Made by a program: the position numbers and the translations under genes. Below, piece after piece: positions 18,226 to 24,459 of a stretch of 55,693 nucleotides of DNA (the stretch's first letter is position 1; each line of letters begins with the position of its first letter). Source of the DNA: Lachnospiraceae bacterium UBA1718 (GTDB lineage Bacteria; Bacillota; Clostridia; Lachnospirales; Lachnospiraceae). The stretch spans positions 246-55,938 of the forward strand of contig DCIU01000150.1 of the NCBI GenBank assembly GCA_002317245.1, written 5' to 3'. The notes beneath the pieces were generated by a model. The model was not told the origin of the DNA. It saw only the letters and a program-made list of their open reading frames with translations, and made no database searches.

Positions 18226-18519
18226 AGGCGAATTATACCATATATGGTGAAATATTCATCAAAAAAGAAATGCAATTAAGACATTTGGAGATGCTAGGGC
18301 GTATGTATCGTAAAAAGGCAGTCGCTACGAATTATAGCGGTATTTTTGAATAGTGATACATAGGAAGAGAATGATCGCTACGTATCATATGGAAAAATTA
18401 CTAATACAATACGTAAATTGATAGTACAAGCTACGTATGATATTCTTCGCTAGGCGTAAATGATACGTAATCATCATAATATGAACATCGGGAGCACTCT
18501 TCCAAAAAGAAAAATGAGA
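18226..18519. other. Gene-free gap with copies of a TACGTATCAT palindrome
   Basis: No coding frame is convincing here. The stretch holds several copies of a motif derived from the palindrome ATGATACGTATCAT: GCTACGTATCATAT at 18377, GCTACGTATGATAT at 18430 and ATGATACGTAATCAT near 18460, with weaker traces at 18301 and 18353. There is also an inverted repeat CGCTA/TAGCG at 18313-18329. It lies upstream of truA and downstream of the DUF3990/DUF3791 pair. Confidence 0.6.
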
Positions 18520-18520
18520 A

Positions 18521-18554
18521 AAAAGCTTACAACGTTAACACGCTGTAAGCTTTT
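18521..18554 (-). terminator. Terminator of the DUF3990/DUF3791 pair
   Basis: Stem AAAAGCTTACA / TGTAAGCTTTT (18521-18531 with 18544-18554). On the minus strand it runs into a T-rich stretch (TTTTTTCTCATTTTT), placing it 6 bases after the end of the small gene. Confidence 0.82.
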
Positions 18555-18559
18555 ATTTG

Positions 18560-18769
18560 TTATGAAACAGTTATAATTTCGTCAGCAGTTACTTCTACAT
18601 CATAGTGGAGTTGAAGCTCTGGAAACTTATCTAGTCTTTCTTTAAGCTGATATTTTTGAATTAATTCAATTGCTTGCGCTTTGGTCATGCCACGAAGAAT
18701 TAAGCAACTCTCAACAGCTGACATATACCAAGCTATACTGTCATTTAGTTCTTTTGTACTCATCTCCAT
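18560..18769 (-). CDS. Small DUF3791-like protein
   Basis: A 69-residue protein beginning MEMSTKELNDSIAWYMSAVE and including RGMTKAQAIELIQKY, the pattern I associate with DUF3791. It is translated from AAAGGAG and its first 10 bases overlap the end of the upstream DUF3990 gene, indicating coupled expression. Small proteins of this type often accompany DUF3990 genes in Lachnospiraceae, and a partner or antitoxin role is possible. No catalytic motif is visible. Confidence 0.75.
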   Translation of the reverse strand: MEMSTKELNDSIAWYMSAVESCLILRGMTKAQAIELIQKYQLKERLDKFPELQLHYDVEVTADEIITVS

Positions 18770-19344
18770 GACACTCCTTTCTTTTCTCTGGGCATTTTAT
18801 CGATAACAGATAAACCTCTTTCAGTACTTATACAATACTGTATTCCAAATGATTTATCAAGAAATTCCTTAGCCTCTTTAACGGTAACGAGACGGGATTG
18901 AGCTTTACATTTTCTGGCAACTTGAGTAATGCTTCCGTCCGCTATAGAACCAATTACAATATCGTAGCGCTTGTCAAGATTATGGTCATCATAACCTTGG
19001 ATGGCTGAAACAGATTGAATGTATTTTAAGCCGCATCTGTTATTAATTATGAATTGTGCCCATTTGATAATATCGCTTTCGGATGAATAAACATCTATTT
19101 TTCCAAAATCTTTTACACTAATAATATTCTTAAAGTCTCCAATTAGTGTGAGTTCAACAATGCTAGGTTGTGACATACCAAAAGACTTTCTAAGTGCCAT
19201 TTTTTTGGCACTCCTAAGGACAGGCGTTAAGTAAAATCCTACTGCAAAATCACCTCCTCTAGGATTTTGATTTAGATTGATTCCAACGTTAACGATGTTC
19301 ATTTGTGAGAACATATCCGTTCCGTGATACAATGGTTCGCTCAT
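18760..19344 (-). CDS. DUF3990-type protein, predicted ADP-ribosyltransferase fold
   Basis: A 194-residue protein with the marks of DUF3990: LYHGT near the N terminus (residues 5-9), DFAVGFYLTP around residue 32-41, and YDIVIGSIADG around 127-137. These match the His, Tyr and acidic/polar positions of the H-Y-E class of ADP-ribosyltransferases, to which the family has been related. AAAGGAG precedes the ATG by 5 bases. It is the first gene of a two-gene unit with the small protein at 18560. A toxin role for the pair is inference; the target is unknown. Confidence 0.75.
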   Translation of the reverse strand: MSEPLYHGTDMFSQMNIVNVGINLNQNPRGGDFAVGFYLTPVLRSAKKMALRKSFGMSQPSIVELTLIGDFKNIISVKDFGKIDVYSSESDIIKWAQFIINNRCGLKYIQSVSAIQGYDDHNLDKRYDIVIGSIADGSITQVARKCKAQSRLVTVKEAKEFLDKSFGIQYCISTERGLSVIDKMPREKKGVSWR

Positions 19345-19398
19345 TTTTGCTCCTTTACCAATGTGCGATGTTAATAAGATTAATTAAAAATGAAATCT

Positions 19399-19434
19399 GG
19401 AGTGAAATACCGTATAATGAATTACGGAAACTCC
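19399..19434. promoter_or_regulatory. Nested inverted repeat between divergent genes
   Basis: GGAGT-CCGTA ... TACGG-ACTCC, with the inner arms at 19410-19414 and 19423-19427 and outer arms at 19399-19403 and 19430-19434. It lies 55 bases from the DUF3990 start and upstream of the def unit. It could be an operator or a transcript hairpin; no T-run follows. Confidence 0.45.
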
Positions 19435-19509
19435 GCGGGCAACGAATATTGCCTTATGCAGATACTAACATAGAATTATAACCTTTACAACGTGACTACA
19501 AGGAGCCAC

Positions 19510-19581
19510 ATGTTTCCACCAGACATTGCAGCATCTACAACCAAAGAGAGAGACGAATACATATTTGAGATTGAGAGATAA
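19510..19581 (+). CDS. Possible 23-residue leader peptide before def
   Basis: ATG at 19510 follows AAGGAG by 4 bases and opens a 23-codon frame ending in TAA two bases before the def ATG. The peptide starts MFPPDIAAST and is charged at its end. The strong ribosome binding site and the tight junction suggest it is translated and coupled to def, whose own site is poor. It could instead be the remnant of a longer upstream gene. Confidence 0.4.
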   Translation: MFPPDIAASTTKERDEYIFEIER

Positions 19582-19583
19582 TT

Positions 19584-19994
19584 ATGATTAAGAAGATTAT
19601 GCGGGATCCATTGTTCCTAGCCCAGCCATCAATAGATGCAACAGAGGCTGATAAGCAGGTTGTGACAGACCTTCTTGATACACTTCGTGCTAACCTGGGA
19701 CATTGTGTCGGTATGGCAGCCAATATGATTGGAGTGCGCAAGAATATAATAGTTGTGGCAGCAGGTCCATTCCAGTTCGCTATGATTAATCCTGTTATTA
19801 CGGATAAAAGTGATGTCTTTGAGACTGAGGAGAGTTGTCTGTCACTCGAAGGCAGCAGGCCATGCACCAGGTATAAAGAGATTGAAGTGGACTATCTTGA
19901 TCAGAACTTCAAGCCTAAGCATGGTAAGTATACTGGATTCACAGCACAGATAATCCAGCATGAGATCGATCATTGCCAGGGCATCGTGATCTAG
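19584..19994 (+). CDS. def: Peptide deformylase (small clostridial variant)
   Basis: A 136-residue metalloenzyme that removes the N-formyl group from nascent proteins. Motif III HEIDH (residues 126-130) and motif II ESCLSLEG are present. Motif I reads GMAANMIG instead of GLAAPQIG, so the usual catalytic Gln position holds Met; I recall similar forms in other clostridial short deformylases, so it may be a family trait. The protein ends soon after motif III, lacking the C-terminal helix of longer enzymes. Start at the ATG two bases after the small leader frame. Activity on formyl-Met is likely but not certain. Confidence 0.88.
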   Translation: MIKKIMRDPLFLAQPSIDATEADKQVVTDLLDTLRANLGHCVGMAANMIGVRKNIIVVAAGPFQFAMINPVITDKSDVFETEESCLSLEGSRPCTRYKEIEVDYLDQNFKPKHGKYTGFTAQIIQHEIDHCQGIVI

Positions 19995-20023
19995 AACAGT
20001 TAAAGCATGGAGAAGAAGATCTG

Positions 20024-20917
20024 ATGAGTTTTACTAAGAAGAGAAATGTAATCATATTTGCGCTGATTGCCATGTTTGCCTGGGGCTGTGCATATCCCTT
20101 CATCAAACTGGGCATGATTGAGTGGAACATTGCAGGTGATGATGCGGGAGGAAGAATGCTCTTTGCGGGCGTTAGATTCACCGTGGCAGGGCTACTGACT
20201 CTGGTAATTGCCAGAGCCAAGGGTCAATCGTTAATTGTGAAGGAAGGACGTAACTGGGCTCTGTTAGTTGTATTTGCGCTGTTTAATACCGCCCTTCATT
20301 ATTACTTCTTCTATTCAGGACTGGCATTCTGCGAGGGAGGTAAGGCGTCGATTATTAACTCCTTGTCGCCATTCTTACTTATCATTCTTGCTACTATTGT
20401 TTTCGGGGAGAAGATGACAACTAATAAGGCTATAGGTTGTCTCTTAGGCTTTGCGGGAATAATTATAGTCAATTATGGCACCAGCCTAAGTGGCTTCAGT
20501 ATGAGCGGAGAGGGAATGATTATCATGAACTGTATTTGCTCGGCTATTGGAGGGTTGTTAACAAGAGTGGTTACGACCAGGGTGCCTGCAATTACAGCTA
20601 CAGGCTATTCCTTAAGTCTTGGCGGCATTATGTTAGTTGTAGTGGGACTTATTACGGGTGGCAGTTTTACGCAGGTTACTCCGATGGGTATACTACTACT
20701 CCTGGGATTAATCGCCATATCAATGACGGGATTCATTCTGTATAACCAGTTGATTACCTATAATCCGATTGGCGAAATTGCTATTTTCAACGCTCTAATA
20801 CCGGTATTCGGAACATTCATGAGCTGCCTGATGTTGGGAGAGTCCTTTGGCATTAATAATCTGTTAGGACTGCTATTCACATCAGCCGGAATCTACACTA
20901 TCCACCATAAAAAATGA
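20024..20917 (+). CDS. DMT superfamily (EamA) transporter
   Basis: A 297-residue membrane protein with ten predicted helices in two EamA repeats. The N-terminal FAWGCAYPFIKLG and the repeat feature SPFLLIILATIVFGEKM are typical of drug/metabolite transporters. The substrate is unknown. The ATG at 20024 has GGAGAAG before it; longer readings overlap def. Its stop codon falls in the first copy of a G-rich direct repeat. Spacing of 29 bases after def suggests cotranscription. Confidence 0.9.
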   Translation: MSFTKKRNVIIFALIAMFAWGCAYPFIKLGMIEWNIAGDDAGGRMLFAGVRFTVAGLLTLVIARAKGQSLIVKEGRNWALLVVFALFNTALHYYFFYSGLAFCEGGKASIINSLSPFLLIILATIVFGEKMTTNKAIGCLLGFAGIIIVNYGTSLSGFSMSGEGMIIMNCICSAIGGLLTRVVTTRVPAITATGYSLSLGGIMLVVVGLITGGSFTQVTPMGILLLLGLIAISMTGFILYNQLITYNPIGEIAIFNALIPVFGTFMSCLMLGESFGINNLLGLLFTSAGIYTIHHKK

Positions 20918-20970
20918 CCCTGGGGGACGGGGGTAGAGGTTCGTAATGACCCTGGGGGACGGGGGCAGAG
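20913..20970. repeat. G-rich direct repeat, two copies of 26 bp
   Basis: Copies at 20913-20938 and 20945-20970 share the sequence AATGACCCTGGGGGACGGGG plus 6 bases, with one mismatch (T/C). The stop codon of the EamA gene is inside copy one. A related core GGGGGAC(A/G)GGG occurs on the other strand at 21805-21825. This G-rich type resembles REP-like elements of clostridia. Confidence 0.8.
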
Positions 20971-21000
20971 TGTCACTATCAAAATAAGGAGGTAGCCATT

Positions 21001-21231
21001 ATGGCATGGCAGAAGGAAGACACAACCTATAATGATATAAGAGAGAAATCACTGAATCAGTGGTTGGATGAGATGGCTGAGCATGAAGACATTGCTGTTA
21101 GAGGCGGTGTGAAGCTGGCAAGAGAATACATGCAGCATCTAAAGGATGAGAATAGCCGCCTTCACTCGGAGATAGAACTTCGCAATGAATATCTTAAGAA
21201 GATGAAGGATAAAGATAAAAAAGCGCTATAA
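21001..21231 (+). CDS. Small coiled-coil protein, unknown
   Basis: A 76-residue charged protein (starts MAWQKEDTTYND) with a heptad-like C-terminal half (about residues 40-70) rich in Lys and Glu, probably a short coiled coil. AAGGAGG lies 9 bases before the ATG, so translation is likely strong. I do not recognise the family. It lies between the repeats at 20913 and a convergent minus-strand gene. Confidence 0.72.
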   Translation: MAWQKEDTTYNDIREKSLNQWLDEMAEHEDIAVRGGVKLAREYMQHLKDENSRLHSEIELRNEYLKKMKDKDKKAL

Positions 21232-21235
21232 TGCA

Positions 21236-21742
21236 TCACAATAGCTTCCTTACAATTGCTGAAAATCTTTCATCAAGCTTATGCCACACAGGACAGAGTG
21301 GCCATGGTAGATTTAGTAAGTATTCTTTCTCACGAGGATTAAGAGCCGAAATATAATCCTCAAAGCCTTTAGCATCCTTATATATCATCCTTCCGAAATC
21401 GCATCTGTAATAGTCAGCAGGGTTTATTGAATCCCCTTTATCAAGTATCTGAACGAAATAAGTCTTGCCGAATTCATCTTTCCTTGTCTCATAGGTCTTT
21501 TTGGTACTACATGAGACTGTGGCAGGATCCTCCAGCAGAATAGTCCCGTCATCAACTAACTTCTTCCATACAACATTTTTAATCTGAGCTATGGGTGTAG
21601 GATAGTGCAGTTTTTCTCTGATTTCTCTAACAGTATATCCGAGATCAGCAAGATGCCTTATTGCATCTCCACTTGCAAGGTCCATCGTGAAGTTATGCAA
21701 GGCTCTATTAAATTCTTTGTTTGAATTCCTTGAATCATCCAT
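21236..21742 (-). CDS. Hypothetical protein
   Basis: A 168-residue soluble protein from the ATG at 21742 (MDDSRNSNKEF). Residues about 17-60 (AIRHLADLGYTVREIREKL) look like a helix-turn-helix, after which the protein is mixed. The frame stays open upstream to 21838 across a G-rich repeat, but those extra residues are of unusual composition and I exclude them. The ribosome binding site is weak (GGAG 14 bases upstream), so the start is uncertain. Its end is 4 bases from the convergent gene at 21001. No function can be assigned. Confidence 0.62.
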   Translation of the reverse strand: MDDSRNSNKEFNRALHNFTMDLASGDAIRHLADLGYTVREIREKLHYPTPIAQIKNVVWKKLVDDGTILLEDPATVSCSTKKTYETRKDEFGKTYFVQILDKGDSINPADYYRCDFGRMIYKDAKGFEDYISALNPREKEYLLNLPWPLCPVWHKLDERFSAIVRKLL

Positions 21743-21804
21743 GGTATCGAAGTTAACTCCAATTTGTGTAATAATATTGTTATTATAGCAGAAAGAAAAT
21801 GATA

Positions 21805-21827
21805 GGGGGTCCCTGTCCCCCCATATC
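21805..21827. repeat. G/C-rich inverted repeat related to the 20913 repeats
   Basis: GGGGGTCCCTGTCCCCC with flanking ATA/CATAT, a short imperfect hairpin. On the minus strand its core GGGGGGACAGGGACC resembles GGGGGACGGGG of the copies at 20913 and 20945. It lies between divergent gene starts. Confidence 0.6.
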
Positions 21828-21841
21828 AAAAACAACAAAAA

Positions 21842-22759
21842 ATGATTAACGATAGTAAAAAAGCCTCAACTGCATATTATCACCTTCCGGGGTTGTTCGA
21901 GTTCTATGAGTTCTACAAGCTTGTACTTCCCCTGTATGAGAGGCATCGGGAATACTTCTATGACTGGTGCGAGATTGGCTCGCTGTATGGGGCCCCTGAG
22001 GACTGCATATGGGGCGGCGGAAGGGTAGGCGGCGGCGAAGCCGATGAGGCAGAGGTACTTGAATTCGTGGGACGCTTGGGTATATCGCCAAGACTTACTT
22101 TCAGCAATTCTCTGCTGACAGAAGAGCATCTTAATGATAAAAGGTGCGGCGATTTATGCTCTATGCTTGCAGGCTTTTCGGCAGCGCCGGCTGGTATTAT
22201 AGTCCATAGTGAACTGCTTCTTAATCACCTTAAGGAGAATTATCCGGGTCTGTATCTAGTCTCATCTACAACTAAGGTGCAGACGGATATAGAAGAGTTC
22301 ATGGAAGAAGTAAGAAGAGACGACTTCACATACGTGGTTCCTGACTTCAGACTGAACAAAGAGTTGGAGAGACTTGATACTCTAACGCAATCTGAGAAAG
22401 ACAAAGTGGAATTTCTATGCAATGAATGTTGTAACTTCAGCTGCATAGACAGACGAGAGTGCTACGAAGCAGTCAGCAGACGTAACCTGAATATCGATGC
22501 CCCAGAGCATATCTGTAAGGATCCGGATTCGGACAAGGGATACAGTTTCGCAAGAGCAATGAAGAATCCAGGGTTCATAAGCCTTAATGACATTAAGAAT
22601 ATATATATGCCAATGGGATTTAGTAACTTCAAGATTGAAGGCAGAGGATTAGGGACAGCCATGGTGCTGGAGTTCATCCTATATTATATGGTCAAGCCTG
22701 AATATGTGCTTGATGTAAGAGAAGCAGTGTATTTAGACAGTATGCTGGATATCATCTGA
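21842..22759 (+). CDS. Cysteine-rich U32-peptidase-like protein, unknown function
   Basis: A 305-residue soluble protein. A barrel-like N-terminal part includes SRLTFSNS-type text (PRLTFSNSLLTEEHL), VIVHSEL-type strands and VSSTTKV. A Cys cluster follows around residue 190-215 (FLCNECCNFSCIDRRECYE), then an MGFSNFKIEGRG motif. The Cys cluster and the last motif recall the collagenase-like U32 peptidases, which bind a metal or FeS cofactor. I recognise the protein as a conserved gut-clostridial family but know no function. No Shine-Dalgarno site is visible before the ATG, which lies just after a G-rich repeat. Confidence 0.7.
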   Translation: MINDSKKASTAYYHLPGLFEFYEFYKLVLPLYERHREYFYDWCEIGSLYGAPEDCIWGGGRVGGGEADEAEVLEFVGRLGISPRLTFSNSLLTEEHLNDKRCGDLCSMLAGFSAAPAGIIVHSELLLNHLKENYPGLYLVSSTTKVQTDIEEFMEEVRRDDFTYVVPDFRLNKELERLDTLTQSEKDKVEFLCNECCNFSCIDRRECYEAVSRRNLNIDAPEHICKDPDSDKGYSFARAMKNPGFISLNDIKNIYMPMGFSNFKIEGRGLGTAMVLEFILYYMVKPEYVLDVREAVYLDSMLDII

Positions 22760-22774
22760 CATAATGACATGAAA

Positions 22775-22800
22775 AAAGCCGGGAGCAAAACTCCCGGCTT
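22775..22800 (-). terminator. Terminator of the SDR gene
   Basis: Stem AAGCCGGGAG / CTCCCGGCTT (22776-22785 with 22791-22800). Read on the minus strand it is followed by TTTTTTC, so it serves mainly the SDR gene at 22816; it may also stop the converging plus-strand gene. Confidence 0.9.
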
Positions 22801-22815
22801 GTATTAACTAAAGAC

Positions 22816-23604
22816 TTAAGATGTTGGACCAACCTTAGAATCGATATGCATACCCATACCAGCTGTATGAGAAGCAAGCTCAGATGAAAGGAAGAGAACT
22901 GCATCAGCAACTTCCTCTGGCTTAGCATAACGCTTATCCATAGCATACTGTCCAGCCAGTGCTGCCATAGCTTCCTCGTGAGTCATTGAATCGCCGAAGA
23001 AATCCTGTTCGATTCTCTTCATCATTGGAGTATCAACTGGGCCTGGGCAGATGTAATTAACATGGATGCCTGCTCCACCGAGCTCCATTGCGATACACTT
23101 AGTAAGACCAGCAACAGCATACTTAGATGAAACATAAGCACTGTTACCTGGTGTTGGCTCATATGCAGCAGCTGATGCAATAACAACAACTGATCCAGAC
23201 TGCTTCTCAAGAAGAACTGGAGCTGCATACTTCAAAAGAAGCATAACTGAGAATACGTTCATCATGTATACTTCCTCAAAAAGATCAAGAGTCATATCCT
23301 GAACTGGATGAGCCTTGCCTTCGTATCCTGCATTAGGAATGATGATATCAAGTGTGCCGAACTTAGCCTTAGCTGCATCAACAAGTCCCTTAATCTCGTC
23401 CTCCTTAGTCATATCAGCAACAAAGCCAGCCACCTGACCTTCAGCTGCATTTAGTGTTGGAATAAGAGCATCAATCTTCTCCTGTCTTGTTGAAGAGAAT
23501 GCAACCTTAGCGCCTTCTGCGAGGTAAGCCTTAACAATAGCAGTACCGATTCCGCCTGTACCACCAGTTACTAATACAACTTTGTCTTTTAACTTTAAAT
23601 CCAT
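22816..23604 (-). CDS. SDR family NAD(P)-dependent oxidoreductase
   Basis: A 262-residue classical short-chain dehydrogenase. The cofactor motif TGGTGGIG (about 14-21), the NAG motif as IIPNAGY, catalytic Ser in VIASAAAYE and the YVSSK pair (about 155-159) are all present. A PGPVDTPM segment follows the active site. It reduces or oxidises a carbonyl/alcohol with NAD(P)H; the C terminus is too general to name the substrate. GGAGGG precedes the ATG. It is monocistronic and diverges from bcp. Confidence 0.92.
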   Translation of the reverse strand: MDLKLKDKVVLVTGGTGGIGTAIVKAYLAEGAKVAFSSTRQEKIDALIPTLNAAEGQVAGFVADMTKEDEIKGLVDAAKAKFGTLDIIIPNAGYEGKAHPVQDMTLDLFEEVYMMNVFSVMLLLKYAAPVLLEKQSGSVVVIASAAAYEPTPGNSAYVSSKYAVAGLTKCIAMELGGAGIHVNYICPGPVDTPMMKRIEQDFFGDSMTHEEAMAALAGQYAMDKRYAKPEEVADAVLFLSSELASHTAGMGMHIDSKVGPTS

Positions 23605-23755
23605 AAATTATACCCTCCTAGAGATTAAAATTCTCTCAATACATTTCCTATATTATATCATTTTTGCATTAATTTGACTTTATTTTTTAGCGTTTAATAT
23701 CTATATTTATACATAAGATAATGCTACATTTGAGCAAGCAAACAAGGAGGGCGAA

Positions 23756-24208
23756 ATGTTAGAGATTGGAACTAAGGCACCTGATTTTAAGCTACCAGAT
23801 CAGAACGGTGATATGCATAAGTTAAGTGATTATAGAGGGCAGAAGGTAATTCTTTACTTCTATCCTAAGGACAATACATCAGGTTGCACCAAGCAGGCCT
23901 GCGGTTTTTCAGAGAGATATCCACACTTCAGAGAGAAGGGAGCAGTGGTTCTTGGAGTAAGCAAGGATACGGTTGCATCTCACAAGAAATTCGAGGAGAA
24001 GTATGGCCTTGCCTTCACACTCCTTGCTGACCCTGAGCGCAAAGTCATCGAGGCCTATGATATCTGGAAGGAAAAGAAAAACTACGGTAAGGTATCAATG
24101 GGGGTTGTTCGCACCACATATCTTATTGATGAGGACGGAATAATCATTAAGGCTAACGATAAAGTGAAGGCCGCTGAGGATCCGGAGAAGATGCTTAATG
24201 AGCTGTAG
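23756..24208 (+). CDS. bcp: Thioredoxin-dependent peroxiredoxin BCP
   Basis: A 150-residue peroxiredoxin of the BCP/PrxQ group that reduces peroxides using thioredoxin. Peroxidatic C44 and resolving C49 lie in SGCTKQACGF, the spacing of atypical two-Cys PrxQ enzymes; FYPKDNTSGCT and the conserved Arg in VVRTTYLID are present. AAGGAGG precedes the ATG. It stands alone and fits oxygen defence in an anaerobe. Confidence 0.95.
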   Translation: MLEIGTKAPDFKLPDQNGDMHKLSDYRGQKVILYFYPKDNTSGCTKQACGFSERYPHFREKGAVVLGVSKDTVASHKKFEEKYGLAFTLLADPERKVIEAYDIWKEKKNYGKVSMGVVRTTYLIDEDGIIIKANDKVKAAEDPEKMLNEL

Positions 24209-24353
24209 ATCCAAGTTCTTAAACAAAGCGAATATAGTAATATCATCCGAGAACTTCCGAGACCCAGATGGAAGGGATATATTCGGAAAGTGTTACTCAT
24301 AAAGGACCAAGAGGTTAGGAAAATAGCTGTTGCTTAGCACGGCTGTTTTTTGC

Positions 24354-24368
24354 GATAGTGAATCACTA
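24354..24368. promoter_or_regulatory. Candidate TetR operator (15-bp perfect palindrome)
   Basis: ATAGTGAATCACTAT is a perfect palindrome around a central A. It ends 16 bases before the -35 box of the promoter of the TetR-GGDEF-EAL gene. Half-site echoes (AATAGTGG) lie within the promoter spacer. Position and size fit autoregulation by a TetR protein; this is inference. Confidence 0.55.
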
Positions 24369-24384
24369 TTTCTTGAACTACTAA

Positions 24385-24413
24385 ATTGAAAAATAGTGGT
24401 TTTTATGATAAAA
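24385..24413 (+). promoter_or_regulatory. SigA-type promoter for the TetR-GGDEF-EAL gene
   Basis: TTGAAA (24385-24390), 17-base spacer and TAAAAT (24408-24413). The gene starts 46 bases downstream after a GAGGGG site. Confidence 0.65.
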
Positions 24414-24459
24414 TCTGCCTACACTAGTAACGTGTTGTAGGAAGCATATTGAGGGGTTT

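Noticed and set aside
19584..19994. Deformylase pseudogene
   Set aside because: Motif I and the short C terminus are unusual, but motif II, HEIDH and the frame are intact, and I recall similar short forms in clostridia.
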